Below are positions 34,929 through 47,400 of a stretch of 64,000 nt of DNA, piece by piece (positions within the stretch are counted from its first letter, which is position 1; each line of letters begins with the position of its first letter). Position numbers and translations under genes: made by a program. A model generated the notes under the pieces. That model saw only the letters and a program-made list of their open reading frames with translations, ran no database searches and was not told where the DNA came from. Source of the stretch: Valencia hispanica (taxonomy: Eukaryota; Chordata; Actinopteri; Cyprinodontiformes; Valenciidae); assembly GCA_963556495.2 (NCBI GenBank), contig OY747712.1, positions 4,162,134 to 4,226,133 of the forward strand. Reading direction: 5' to 3'.

Positions 34929-35509
34929 TTAAAGGGGGGGGTATTATGCTTCTTCCAGGCACATATTACCCTTCTATAGCACACTCCAATAAAACCACTT
35001 TAAGTCTTTTAAAAGTCCGTCATATATCCAAATCCACCTTAAAGAAATTTACTCCCATATTGGACGCCTTGATTTTCGCCTGTGCCTCTCTAAGACCCTC
35101 CTACTCTTTCTGACACTCCCCCTTCAGTTCGTCACATACTGTGCATCATCGCAGCACGGAGTCGGAAAAAAAATCCCACAAAAGACGTGCAGTTGCAGCT
35201 GGTGTGTTATAATTACTGCACCTGGGACTCAGCCGGAGTTGTGTGAGGTGGGGAGGGGTAGGGGAGCTCTGTAGGGGCGAGGCTCTCGGCTGAGTACGCA
35301 TGGTCGGAGGAGGAGATGGGTGGAAAAGGCGGGGATAGGTGGGAGCAGGTGTTTCAGCAACCCCGAGAACTACCAGCAGAGACTCAAAGATTACTCTAAC
35401 ATGACTGAATGGGTCAGAGCAACACTTCAGGCATGTATTTAATGAGGGAAAGACAGGTTCTCAGGATATCAAGCTTCAGAAAGTCCCTTTTGCACAATAC
35501 CCCCCCTTT
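34929..35509. mobile_element. MITE copy 2, right arm of the palindrome
   Basis: Starts ttaaaggggggggtattatg and ends acaataccccccctt. It reads as the reverse complement of 34290-34886, for example ggtggaaaaggcggggatag against ctatccccgccttttccacc. A 42-bp spacer (34887-34928) separates the arms. TTAA ends recall piggyBac-type targets, but the family is not established. Confidence 0.85.
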
Positions 35510-35972
35510 GAAGTGAGACCTTTTGTTTGCACACAAGTTTTATTCTAATGTTATTTTCTATTTTCTCAGCCATCTGGAGATCGATTTACTATACGGTAAA
35601 CACTATATACTGTCACTGGGAGTATTTTACCCTGTTCTAACATATATGCATTACCAGTTGCATTAGTTTGATGTTGAAATTTTTATTGGAAAATGGGTTT
35701 ATTCTGCTTCAAATTTGTCCTTTTGCAATTAAAATACCTAAATACTTTCATTGTACATTTAAAATACTGTAATTAGCGCATAACTTTATATTTTTTGTCT
35801 ATCTAATGACAAATCAATTCCAAATTGCCAATAGAACTGATCTGATATTCTGATATTTTTTACTCTTACTTAAATAGTTTCTTGGATTACTACTTTATAC
35901 TTTAACTGGAGTAAAGATATGTTGAAGTAGTGCTACTCCTACTTGAGTACAATTTTTGGGTACCCACCTCTG

Positions 35973-36065
35973 GTCCTGGGTCACTCATTTACCACTAGAG
36001 ATAGGGACCTGCATGGATATACAAGCACACAGATGATGAATGGAAAGGTGGATGAAATTCACTAA
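35973..36065 (+). mobile_element. SINE 3' part, right half (interrupted)
   Basis: gtcctgggtcactcatttac and gggacctgcatggatata followed by gatgaatggaaaggtggatg continue the SINE tail broken at 34090. Confidence 0.65.
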
Positions 36066-36118
36066 TTTTAATCCAAATGTTACTCCTTTTGTAACCAAGG
36101 TCATGGGATATAGGTAAA

Positions 36119-36445
36119 AAATGGTAAATGGCCTCTACTTGATTGGCGTTTTATCTAGTGCTGAAGACGCCAAAGCTCTTCACACTACATTCAGTCGTTC
36201 ATCCATTCATGCACACATTCACACTCTGGTTGTGGTAAGCTAGGTTGTAGCCACAGCTGCCCTGGGGCACACAGACAGAAGCAAGGCTGCTGAACACTGG
36301 CGCCCCCCTGACCCTCTGACCACCAACGGTAGATGGAGTGTCTTGCTCGAGGACACAATAACCGACAGAGGGAGGGCTGGAACCGGCAACCCTCCGGTTA
36401 CAGGACGAACGCCAGCCTCTTAAGCCAAAGTCGCCCCACAGGTGG
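36119..36445. repeat. Dispersed repeat, unclassified
   Basis: 'ggtaaatggcctctacttga' through 'ggaaccggcaaccctccggt' to 'cttaagccaaagtcgcccca' has the look of a common fish interspersed repeat; the same layout is not found elsewhere in the window. Class unknown. Confidence 0.45.
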
Positions 36446-36829
36446 TTGATCTTCTCCAACCAACTGGTTGGTCGCCTTATTTTTACACTTTGTTCATTTT
36501 GACCCAGTATTTGGGTTGGGTAATGGACAATATGTAATAATCCAATATATAACCTCTGTAGAGGACATACCGTGCATGGTAAAATGAACGGATTTATTAG
36601 ATTGTAGTTGCAGCGATGTGTAGGGTTGAAATTCGCCTTCAGATGAAATATAAGATGAGCTGATCATCATCAAGTGGAGACCTGAGGTCCCAGGAAATGT
36701 CCCTGAGCTGGACTCTGGACCTCCAGTCACATTGGGGTGAACGCTCCATCAAACAGAACATCCCAGTGTCTGCAGGGAAACAGAGGTGATTAATGGAGGT
36801 TACAGAGGCTTGTTTTGTAAAAATGTGAG

Positions 36830-36836
36830 TATAAAA
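36830..36836 (+). promoter_or_regulatory. Probable TATA box of the C1q-collagen gene
   Basis: TATAAAA in gtgagtataaaaagaggg, about 490 bp before the coding start and upstream of a probable non-coding first exon that ends at 37146. Start of transcription expected near 36860. Confidence 0.55.
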
Positions 36837-36859
36837 AGAGGGTGGAGGAACGATGGAGC

Positions 36860-37146
36860 GATAAACAGTGTAGCGTCTCTTCTTTCGCCTCTGAATATGT
36901 TTCATGAGGAAGGAGTACAAGATACAGGCCGAAAGCCAAGTTCTTCCTCTTCTGCTGGACAATGAAGACACACCTCCCCCTCCTCCCCCCGTCCTCACCC
37001 TTTTGTTAGTGGGCCTGCCAGGTGAGACAGAACCTGAAAGCTGTTTTGTTCTGGGCGACGCTTATAAATGCATCAAAGCCACGTCCATCCAGCTCATCTT
37101 CCTAAACGTCCTGCAGGAGAAGATGCTGCCCAACTCAGACAGAAAG
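36860..37146 (+). other. Probable first exon (5'UTR) of the C1q-collagen gene
   Basis: Ends at a strong donor, AGAAAG/gtgagt. An open frame from ATG 36904 (81 codons, starting MRKEYKIQAES) would join in phase 0 to the next exon's ATG, giving an in-frame extension. It has no clear signal peptide, whereas the exon-2 ATG begins a good one, so I treat this exon as untranslated. Start position estimated from the TATA box. Confidence 0.5.
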
Positions 37147-37325
37147 GTGAGTCTTTCTCTCCCTGAAACCAAATTAGAGATTCAACTCTTAACACCTGAG
37201 AACAAGCGAAACAAATTAACCGTTCAACTTTCTACTGACTGATTTAGTAAAACATTTGTAAAGAAATTGAAAGGCGTCAGGATAGAGTCTCATCTTCATT
37301 CTTCATTAACCTCCTCCTCCTCCAG

Positions 37326-40300
37326 ATGCTGTCCAGCGTGCCGGGACTCCTCGTCCTGTTCTCCGCCTGTTCAGCCATGCTGCTCCCAAACATGACCAGG
37401 AACATGATGAGAGATGACGAAGAAGGCTCCACGTACGACCCAAACACTTTACACTGGCCTGAAAATGAAGAGAACCATTCATCGCCTCCCGACCCCCAGT
37501 GGCCCAATAGTGCCCGCAGCGGGCCGATTGCGGTGTGGCCCCCCAATGACATCACAATAAACAACACTAATGGGCTGCGGATGTTAGCAACAAACTCGCC
37601 TTTGATTCCAGAACCCGATACTTCGATCTGTGACATACTGTTCAGCCAGCCGGTACCGCCATCCATCGACCAGATCCCGTTCTTCTGCATCTGCTCCTAC
37701 TGCAAAGGAACCGTGGGGCCCAAAGGAGATCGTGGAGACCGGGGCCTTCCAGGTATGAGGACCGCTTCCTTTACATAATATTTAAATATTAGACATTATA
37801 CTGTGTTATTATGTGCTATTTGTCTTAATGTGGTATTTTATATCAGCATATCAGGATGGCTAACTTAAGTCTTAAAGACTTTATTATATAACTGAGACAC
37901 AATCAGTTTTATCTTAACTCCTTGAAATTTCTTTTATCACAAACTGCCTCAGGTCTGGATGTGCACTAATGCCAGATGATGCATATTCTACACATACCAG
38001 TGATTGATTGTACAGAAAGCATCTTACTGCAATCTAGCTGTGGCAGTAAGGCTAAATTATGCCTAATTAGGCTCATTTGCATCGGTACCAGAGGTGGGTG
38101 GAGAAGCCAAAAAATGTCTAAGAATATATAGATATAAAAAAAACATTTGGTAAAATTGTGACACAAGTACTGATTAGGACAATTTAAGCTGATTTAATTT
38201 GTGAAATTGATTTCATCATACAATTTAAATATAAAATTATGGATGAGGGTTTAAAAGAATAAGTAAAAATAAATCACATCATATCAAAATAACTAATTCT
38301 GGCAGAAGAAACAAACCTTCCCAAATGTCAGTTTTCGGAAAACATCAAACCTTTGAAACCAAAACTTGCAGTAGGTAACATATACATGTTAGGACAGAAA
38401 CATCTGGCTACAGCTGCAATCGTGCTCTAAAACATGACTTAACTTTAACCACGCAAGTCCTGCAGCTTGACGCATGAAGTCCTTTCAGCATCTTCACTTC
38501 TTCTTAAATCCATTCAGCGGAAATTATTCTATATATAAAGTGATGGTGTGATTCTCCAAGAAGGAAACAGTTCAGATGAGCTTTAAAACTGACCCGACTG
38601 CCACTTTGATCAGGTGAACCTGGAAGTCCTGGAATGAGAGGAATGATGGGATTCAAAGGCTACCGAGGATTCACTGGACCACAGGGGATAAAGGGTGAGT
38701 TCCACATCCAGCTTCACTTCATGAAGACGAAACGTTCAGGTATCATTTTACTGAGATCTGACTTCAAAGTCCTCCCAAAGTTCAGGATTCCACCGTTTAG
38801 AAAGGTTTTCTGTGTGCATGCGGATGTATTAAACTTAAAGTAAAGCTGAGAAGGAATCTCCTCAGTTCCTTAAGGCCAGCTTTGCTTCCTCTGTTGATCC
38901 GTCTCTTTCAAGGTTTTCAGTTTCCTCTCACATGTTCTCTACAGTCTCCACCTCTTATGTATTGACATACTGGGTTGGTGTGTTGAAGTTCCAGATTAGG
39001 AGCTACTGAAACAACCCCAGAAAGTAAATTTTATGACCTCAAAATCCAATGTGGTTGCCAAAATGTATAAACTACAGTGACTTTGATGAGTTTGGACCTC
39101 ATGAAATCAATCAGTCAATCACAGAGGAAGCTAGCTAACGAACCATGCTAGTTTTGTAACTGGAACGTGGAGTTCTCCATGTGGATCCATACAGATGTTA
39201 GGATTCCTAAGTAGCATGTCCTTATCATGACACGGCTACCACCGTGCTTCACTACACGCTAACGTATTTCCAGATCTTTGGGTTACTTTAATGTTGAATT
39301 ACAGTGATGTTAACAGTAACGTAAATTGTGCCTTAGCGGATAAATGAGGCTGGTTCCTCTAAAGATGATGGTGCAGATGTTCTTCGACAACAACAGCGTG
39401 TTTTCAGTCAGATGCTCCTTCAGAGCCGCTGGAATACGGACCGCTACAGGAGATCCTTCCTGATCACAGCCATCAGGATCTGCAAAGACTCTTTGAAGAA
39501 ACTTGGATGATATGAGTTACAACATTTAATTTCCCTCTGGGATCAATACAGTATAGTTGAATTAAACTGATTGTATCTTGAGGTTGGAAGGATATAAAAC
39601 TGGGATCTAAAAGCATTTATTAGTTTAAACTTTCTCTTTCTGAGGTTTCTCAGTTTACAGCAGCATCAACAAGACTTGATCTAAACTTTTGCTAGCTTTT
39701 GATTGTTTATTTTTATGAGTTTGCATTAACAGTTCTCATAATTTGCAGGTCAGAAAGGAGACTCAGGAGAGAAAGGGCAGACCGGTCCATCTGGGTTTAG
39801 CGGAACGAAGGGCGACCGAGGATTCAAAGGTCTGCTGAGATCAGAGCTGATGATCCGTCTGAGACTTTAAAGTCCACACAGAAAACAGTTTTATGATGTA
39901 ACCGAAACGTGTTTTTCATGCCTGATTGATCTGTGTTTCCAGGGGAGAAAGGAGACCAGGGACTGATGGGTCCGCCAGGCTCTCAGGGTCCCCAAGGAGA
40001 AATGGGCACATGCCCCGCCTCCTGCGAGAGCGTCCCGGGTGCACCCGGCGTGCAGGGGCCACCAGGACCAGCTGGGACCCGGGGCCTACCTGGGGTGCAG
40101 GGGGCTGTGGGACCCAAGGGCGGGAAGGGGGATAAGGGTGACACAGGAGTACCCGGGGAGCCCGGTACAGATGGTCAGAAAGGTGATCAGGGAGAGCAGG
40201 GGATCTGTGAATGCACAGATGGAGCAGACGGGGCCAACGGGGTGCCAGGAGAAAAGGGGAGCCAGGGTGAAAGAGGAGACACTGGTGCACAAGGTATCCA

Positions 40301-40859
40301 GGGTCCCGTAGGTTTGAAGGGAGATCAGGGCAACATGGGTCTCATGGGGCCCCCTGGACCCTGCTCCCCAGCCATCCAATCAGCATTCTCTGCATGCGTC
40401 AACCAGTCCTTCCCCGCTCCAAACTGGCCAGTAGCGTTCCCCGTGATCCTGACCAATGAGCAGAGGCACTTTGACCCAGGCATGGGGATGTACACGGCGC
40501 CTGTAAATGGCACCTACGTCTTCTCCTTCCACCTGGCCACCAGTCAGAAGCCGCTGAAGGTCGGCCTGTTTAGAAACTACTACCCTGTGTCCAGAGTGAC
40601 CGAGGCGTCGAGCCAAGCCACCGCCAGCCACACGGTGGTCCTCCACCTGAGCCTGGGCGACCAGGTGTGGCTGCAGGTCAAGGACTCTCTGACCAACGGC
40701 TTGTTCACCGACAGCGAAAGCAAAAGCACGTTCTCCGGCTACCTGCTGCACCCCGACTCCTGCGACGCCGCCTTGGGTCGATTCTTTATGCATCTGCCTC
40801 CCACTGGTCCCTTTGACTGGGATGGCCCCGGCAGCCACGTCACCACCCCGCCCCCATAG
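37326..40859 (+). CDS. Secreted short-chain collagen with C-terminal C1q domain (saccular collagen/otolin-like)
   Basis: Coding exons 37326-37752, 38614-38694, 39749-39829 and 39943-40859 join in phase to 501 aa. Residues 1-17 form a signal peptide ([17 protein letters not shown]). A non-collagenous, N-glycosylation-rich segment follows (NMTR, NHSS). Gly-X-Y repeats run from about residue 127 to 340, with two 81-nt collagen exons that start on split Gly codons and two Cys-bearing interruptions (GTCPASCES and [11 protein letters not shown]). The C1q domain, about 340-467, has [34 protein letters not shown] and [11 protein letters not shown], followed by STFSGYLL. A 30-residue tail follows. Such proteins trimerise through C1q and the collagen helix and act in extracellular matrix. 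The size and layout resemble fish inner-ear (saccular) collagen and otolin, but C1QTNF-type proteins share the fold, so no symbol is given. Convergent with sag. Confidence 0.87.
39225..39560. mobile_element. Retroelement and possible Tc1 scraps in a C1q-collagen intron
   Basis: At about 39420-39560 the plus strand has 'gaccgctacaggagatcctt' and the terminus 'ttccctctgggatcaatac', matching the Rex1-like 3' end seen inverted at 9838. At about 39230 'taccaccgtgcttcac' recalls a Tc1 HGG block. Both are short. Confidence 0.55.
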
Positions 40860-41007
40860 GCTCAACTCGGTGACAGACGTTCAGATGCAGTGTCAACAGA
40901 CAGCCAATCAAATTCTCCGTGAGTTCATTGCTGCGCGTTTTAAAGGAGGGGTGTTTGCAGAAGGTTGGAAACAAGCGGTTGGTCTCGAGCTAAGGTCATG
41001 TTGGGAA

Positions 41008-41013
41008 AATAAA
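41008..41013 (+). terminator. Probable poly(A) signal of the C1q-collagen gene
   Basis: AATAAA about 150 nt after the stop codon, in gggaaaataaattac. Confidence 0.65.
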
Positions 41014-43631
41014 TTACATTTAAAACATGACTTTATGGTTGTTTTATTACATTTTACAGCAACTACAACTACTGTTCCAATAGTATCCACACCCTCAAGC
41101 TTTGCTGTTTGATTTATCACCAAATTAATCCAGATTTTGCTTGAAGTTATCCGACGCTGAACCGAGATGCTTTATTTTGCCTCTTTAATAAATCAGTTAG
41201 CTGAAACTCAACATTTGGCTCTTTAACTTTGACCAAAGTCACAGAATTTCTTCTGCTTCTTCTCAGGTTATATCTTTAATGTTAAAAAAAAACAAATAAG
41301 GAGTCAATATTTCGACATACAAGGCAGATCTTTGGTGCAAGGCTGCATGGCGACAGAGAAGCTGATTGGATGAGGAGACCTGCAGCGGTTTATTTTTTAG
41401 AAAATTGAATGAAGGTCAATGAAGAGTAAACATGTTTGGATGAATGTTAGAATGATCTCCCTATATATCCTTTTATGACCTTTTTAAAGCCAAACTATCA
41501 GAAAAAGCTGATTAAATAATCTGAAACTGTGCGATGAAGAGGAAAAACCAGGAAAAAAGCAAATTCTCCTCCTTTTCAACATCCAGATGAACTCACTCTT
41601 CTGATTCAACGCTGCGTCTGACGTAGGCTTCCTGCTGCCTGAGTTCAGTCGGCCGCTAAATGAATTCCTACATAATCAAGCCGGCTGGAAACTCTTAGTC
41701 AGTTTTGCTCCAACGTGAAATATTTTCAAAGCACTTTGCAACCGTAGAGTTGATTTGCATTCAATTATTAAAATCCGCTTCATTTCTCTAGAAATATTAT
41801 CAGTTTGCCTTTTGAAATGATTCATGAATAAAAACAGAGCAGAAGCTTCCACATCGTTGTTGTCAGACAATAACTAAAATGTTATGTAAATTTGTGTTGT
41901 GACTATTTTTATTGATAAATTGATGTAATTTTGAATAAATCTCTAGTTTTGTTTGGAGCCAGTGGGAAACTGGAGGGTTTTTTTTTTCACGAGGAGCATT
42001 TGAGCCAAACTCACTGATCATCACTGATTTGAGTTTCTTGTTTATTTCTGCTTGTTGCAGCGTCTCAGTTTCCAGGTGATTGCATCTGAGTGACGTCAGA
42101 CAGAGAAATGTTTGGAGAACTGAAGTAAATGAAACACGAATCCAACAGCTGCTGCAGTTTGGTCTCTTTATTCAAGCATGAACAGGCCGCCTGCTGAGCT
42201 TTACGTTCTTTCTTCCCAAGCAGAGCGCCGGCGTTGTTCCAGAGATCCTGATAGGGACGTTTTGCAGGTTGTCACTCATACATTTTCAAAGCACAATTGC
42301 AAAAAGCTCAAGACCAGTTGCAGGCAAACAGATAATGAGGGCTTTTTTCTTGTTGTATAAGATACAGATGGTTGAAGGGAGCTTTCATGTCAATAGACAC
42401 ACTCAAACATAGAAAGGCCCCAGATATGATGGCTCCGCTGGGTCTAAATGTGTGCACAAGCGGAACAGAGACTTGGATGAGATTAGCAACGACCATCACC
42501 CATCGGGTTCTTCCAAATGTTGGTTATCCATCACCAAAACCAAACCCAGAGTTCAAACTCCTTTTTTTTCAGTGTCTTGATTGAAAAGCAGAATTTTTAC
42601 AGGATGTTTGGGTTTCAAAAGTTTGATATTCAGCATAGTTTCTGGGCTAAATAAGGCCAACAGCTGACATAGAAAACATCCATGAGGGTCCAGAGTTTGG
42701 GGGGAAGAGTGGACCGTAGTTATGAGCACCGAGCTTCCCTGTAACATCCTGTGTTGCACAAAGCTCTGGTAAGGCTGTCCAATGGGCCTCTTCTGTTTAG
42801 ACCAGGGGTGTCCACACTGAGGCCCGTCAAAAAATGTACAAGTCTGGCCCCCCTGCACAGGTTGATGCTGAGGGAAACGTATTTCTCTTTTATTAATCAT
42901 CATTTCTTGCTTTACTGTTGATGTCAGAGTTAATGGGAGTTTAACCATTCAGCGACTTTTACTAAAACTTGTACTCTTCCGAGTTTAGCTAGCGGCACCA
43001 ATAGAAATTAGTGGAGCTCCTGGATTGGCTGCTTTGCAAAAACCAGCCAATAGCAAGTCAAGCAGCTTGGCCCTTAGATATTTTAGCTTCCCAAATTTCT
43101 TGTTTATTGTGTGACTATTTTAGGTATGCTCTGTGATAAAATCCAAAAATAAGTGCATTTTCTGGGAATACTGCATTTCGAAAAGGCAGGGATCCACTCT
43201 ACATGGTTAGTTTATTATTGAGCAGGTAAAATTGAAAAGAAAAAAGTATGAATTTGTATGAAAAATAAAAAAAAAGATGTTTATCTGACATCGCTTAGAG
43301 ATCAAATTCTCACAGCATCGCTGATGGCCTCTCGGTTCCATGCAGAAAAGCGTCCGATTTAAAAGTTACATAATGTGTGTAGCGGCATGTTTGAAGCTTC
43401 ACGCAGAATAATCTCTGCTAATTAAAAGGAATTCCATGTCTATTAAAACTGAAGTTTTTTTTTTTTTTATCAAACCTTATCAGGTCATAAATATCATCCC
43501 ATAAATGTCCTGGAAGGTTCTGCACAGAGGATCTGAAAACTTCTTAAAGTGTAGAAAAAGTTATTTACAGTAATTCATGTATTTAAACCAGCAAAGAGCG
43601 TCAGAGAAGGAAACAAAAGCAGATTTAAGAT
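41014..43631. other. Intergenic between convergent genes
   Basis: No gene is seen. A possible hAT-type end (caggggtgtccacactgagg) lies at 42810; no matching second end was found. The right part may hold distal 3'UTR of sag. Confidence 0.45.
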
Positions 43632-43637
43632 TTTATT
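43632..43637 (-). terminator. sag: Possible poly(A) signal of sag
   Basis: AATAAA on the minus strand about 660 nt after the sag stop codon. Other A-rich hexamers exist, so this is tentative. Confidence 0.4.
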
Positions 43638-44300
43638 GTTCAAACACAGGACAACACGTCTCGGTTAGAGCCTAATGAAGCTGCCGCTTGTTTCTATGGT
43701 AACCTAAACCTCTGAGCCACAGGGAGCACGTGCAGAAGTTCACTAAAACGTCGAACTGAAACACAGTTTGTCTGACTTTTACCTGCAGCAATAAAACTAC
43801 ACAGTTAGACATGAAGTTCAAATAAGTTATGAAAATTCAAGGACCATTCAGTTCTGTTGTGGGGTACAGAGTCAGCTCCTAGTCTTCGAGCAGGTAAGGT
43901 TAAAGGTCACAGGTTAGATGGATACCAGGAGATTTATGGTAACGCCTGCTGTACTTACTGAATCAAATCAATATTTTTGTCCTTCAAGAGAAAAAGGTTT
44001 TCTTCCTTTAATCCCACAATGCTCACAACAACAAAAACATGGAAAAAAAAGTTGCTTGTTTTCCAGATTCTGGGTGGAATTTGTCTGAATTTAGCTTTCC
44101 TTCCAGATTTGTAAAACAGATTCAAAAATATCTACATGTTATAAATGTTTAGGTGTTCAAGCCTTTTTTGCTACAGCTGTAAACCTGCAGGCATCCAGCC
44201 AAGCTAGAGCAGAAGAACCACGTCTGAGAACCTTCCTCTGGGAAGCGATGAACGCCTCACTGCAGGAATAACGTCTGAACGGTCCTCCAACCCCACTAGT

Positions 44301-44433
44301 CTACTTCTCTTTGGGCCCCATGTCATCGCCGCCTGACACGTTGCCTTCCTCGTCGTCGTCGTCGACAGCTCCCGCAATCCCCTTCAGGTAGCAGCGCTTG
44401 AACTCCTGGAACACCATCTCGTCCTCCACCTCA
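44301..44433 (-). CDS. sag: sag last exon: C-tail
   Basis: Acceptor ttcccag, then [19 protein letters not shown], an acidic run (VDDDDEEGN) and the end [15 protein letters not shown] at 44301-44303. The C-tail holds the inactive state by contact with the arrestin core. The acidic run is encoded by a GAC/GAG repeat. Confidence 0.92.
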
Positions 44434-47400
44434 CTGGGAAGAGCGGGAAGATCAGGGAATCAGCAAACCTCAGAGAACTCCAAACAATCCACCAGAGGAT
44501 TCCAGTCAGAAACTTTTGTTAATATCAAACAAAATCGAAAACACAAAGATTCACCTTGGACACAACATGTTTCATAATTGTCCTGTAAATGTTATTTTAT
44601 GCTTGTTAGTCCTTGCATGTAACGCTGCGAACCATCCCATAAAAACATGGTAACGTTTTTCAAACGAATGCAATCCGTTCTCCATGTGTTTCCAGCAGAT
44701 GTTGATGAAAGCACCTGTTTTGAATGTTATCATCCCATTAAATGGCCGTTATTAGCGCTCATCACTCCCATACAACAGCCTCCTCTACCTCCTGCTCGGT
44801 AGGTCGTTATCTTGTGACTTTAGGTTCAGGAACTTGTCCTGAGTTTTTAGGATGAGGGTTGGGGGTGGGGTAAGGTTATAAATAAATATCCATCGTTACC
44901 TAAATTGTAAACACAGGTTTTAAATAAAGTTAACAAAAAGCAGGATTCCGGTTTTAGACGTGGCCGATGCTGAAAAAAATTCAAATGCATATTATCACCA
45001 ATAAGAATGGTAGATGCGTACCTTCTAGCCTGCTAGGATGTAGAAGAGGCACAGTCTGAAGCTACTGTATGGAGTGATGATCGCTAATAACGGCCATTTA
45101 AAGGTTGATAACATTCGAACCGGGTGGATGAAAGCTTGTTCTCGACGCAGAGATCGGGGATCATGGCCGTCCCGCTCAGACGGCTTCCTGACATTCCTTC
45201 AAGTTCAATGAAAGACTTTCTGATATTCTGCTCCTTAAGCCCGGCTCACGCTGTGCGTTTTTCCACTGTCGTGGAGAAATCGTTCATCGCGAACAGAGGT
45301 GTGAGAAGAAAACGCAGATGTCTGTGACCGTCCTGTGTGACTCACTGAAGTCTGGGGCAGTACATGGTGCCGGCTCCCTGACATGAAGCGGTCCTTTAGC
45401 GACGCACAGTAAGAACCAGGCTTAAGAGGGAAACCTTCCAATCTTTCTGTGGAGATCTTCGTTTCTAATCAGGTTGAATATTTTTAACTGGAGATGCTCT
45501 GAACAATCTTTGGAGCCGTGAATGAGTATTACGTTGCACCTTTTATAAAAATAACCTGGATACTTCCAACTCTATTCATGCACCATTTTCTTTAGGAATG
45601 TACAGCAAGCTAAAACAGGAATGTGCACGGTTACAGAAATATCTGAAGGTTACGTCAATTCATTGATTAAGAAATTATAAGTAAAGGAATCTGGGAATTA
45701 TGGCATAGTTATTAGAGTCAATGAAGAGGCTTTTCACCTACTCTGATCTAACTGTGTGACTCCTCAGCAGTGAGGAGTGTCCTTGTTAACCTTCCAATGA
45801 AGACATAACATCAGGGGACTGAAACCAGAAGCTGCTTACAGAAAAGAGACAAGAGAGTTCGAGCGTTGGCCCAGACGGTCTCATGTACAAGACTGGCCGT
45901 AATAAAGTATGAAAAACGCTGATCCGGACTCTGGCCTCGACGAAGATATTGTCTTCCAACAACAGGACACACTGATTGGATCGGCCATTTTTTCCCCCTT
46001 CTGCCATTTCCAACGTTGGCAGCTTTGGTCACGTTGTTGTCGACTCTTTCAGGTAAGATGTGGAGCCATGCATCAGTTTGTACCCACCTTGGAGATGTTT
46101 AGTACCTTCTTCGACTGCTGCTGATTTAAAATGATATTCAGTAATCAGCCGTTTAGAAAGAGGTCACTCAGGGGTCACTCAGGGGTTAGCCAGGTGAAAC
46201 AGTAGAAATCATCTGGTTGCCATGTACCCACTTATCCATGCAGGATGACAGGGAACTGGATCCTGTCTCCAGTGGCCATTAGGCATTGAGATCCAACCTG
46301 GACACATCTCCAGTCCGTCACAGGGAAACACAGGACAGACAACCATGCACACACTCATACCTAAGGGCAATTTAGAGAGACCAGTCAACCTGACAGTCGT
46401 GTTTTGGGACTATGGGAGTAAACCGGAGTACCCGGAGAGAACCCAAGCATGCACAGGGAGAACATGTAAACTCCATGAAGAGACCCCAGGCCGGGAATCG
46501 AACCCAGGACCTTCTTGCTGCAAATCAACAGTCCTAATCCCTCCACCACACGCAGCCCCAGTGGAAACTTTTAGGGATATTTTATCTCCATAATTAAAAA
46601 AAAAGACTTTCAGATAAAGGGTTGTTTAGTTCTTGGGTGGAAAATGTAACATTTGTTTCCAGGTATAATATGGATGGAGGGAGGGAACATGTGGATACAT
46701 CCAACCTGCAGCTGTGCTGACATTTTAAAATAAGCTGACGGGACAAAAAAACAACAAACATATTTTGTTCATATTTGATCCGATAAGATGCATTTTTGGC
46801 CATTTCAATCCAAAAACACACACAGAGCTCAAAGCAGAGGAAAAGCGATGCTGCAGATAGAAAAACAAGGAGGGGAAGAAAAAAAATGGATCTGATGAAG
46901 AGCTGAGAGAAGATGAAACTGGATCCTGTCCACTGTTCCACTCAGCAAACCTGCTCTGCATGTTCTCTGCTTCGTTTGTTCATTGCACCCTCATCAGAGA
47001 GTCAAACAGCCTCAAGTTACTCTGAATCCGCTCTCATAGTTACCTCTCCTTGACTGTCGGCAGCAGTGAAGTAAAAGTGGAGAGCAGACAGAAGGTTAGT
47101 GGGGGGAAGAGGAAGTGATGCACGGATGAGATCATCTGAGAAGAAAGTTCTACCTGCTTCTGGTTTGGGATGCATCAGTTTGAAGGGAACCTCCAGGCCG
47201 ACCTCGCTGCAACAGAACCATCAACGTTAGTCACAAACACGGGCAGGACGTTACGTTACGTTACCATGTACTACATGCAACGAAGTAAAACATTCGCAGA
47301 ACCCGACACGGTGCCATGGAGACAGGTGACCTCACCTTGACCCCATCATCCTGGAAGCATGTTGGAGACAAACATGAGAATCAGATCACAGCAGAAAGAG

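Larger units (their letters stand above)
34091..35972. mobile_element. hAT-like element split around an inverted pair of MITEs
   Basis: The ends cagaggtgagtagtaac (34091) and ...gggtacccacctctg (35972) are inverted. The flanking 34-bp-scale 'cttttacttgagtaatatt' and 'cttacttgagtaatattt' blocks recur inverted near 35880-35950. The 8-bp flanks ctcctgca and gtcctggg share tcctg, which suggests an 8-bp target duplication as in hAT elements. No transposase is present. The interior is occupied by the palindrome at 34290-35509. Confidence 0.7.

Noticed and set aside
40380..40865. 161-codon minus frame opposite the C1q domain
   Set aside because: Antisense shadow of a GC-rich coding exon with clear C1q similarity on the plus strand.
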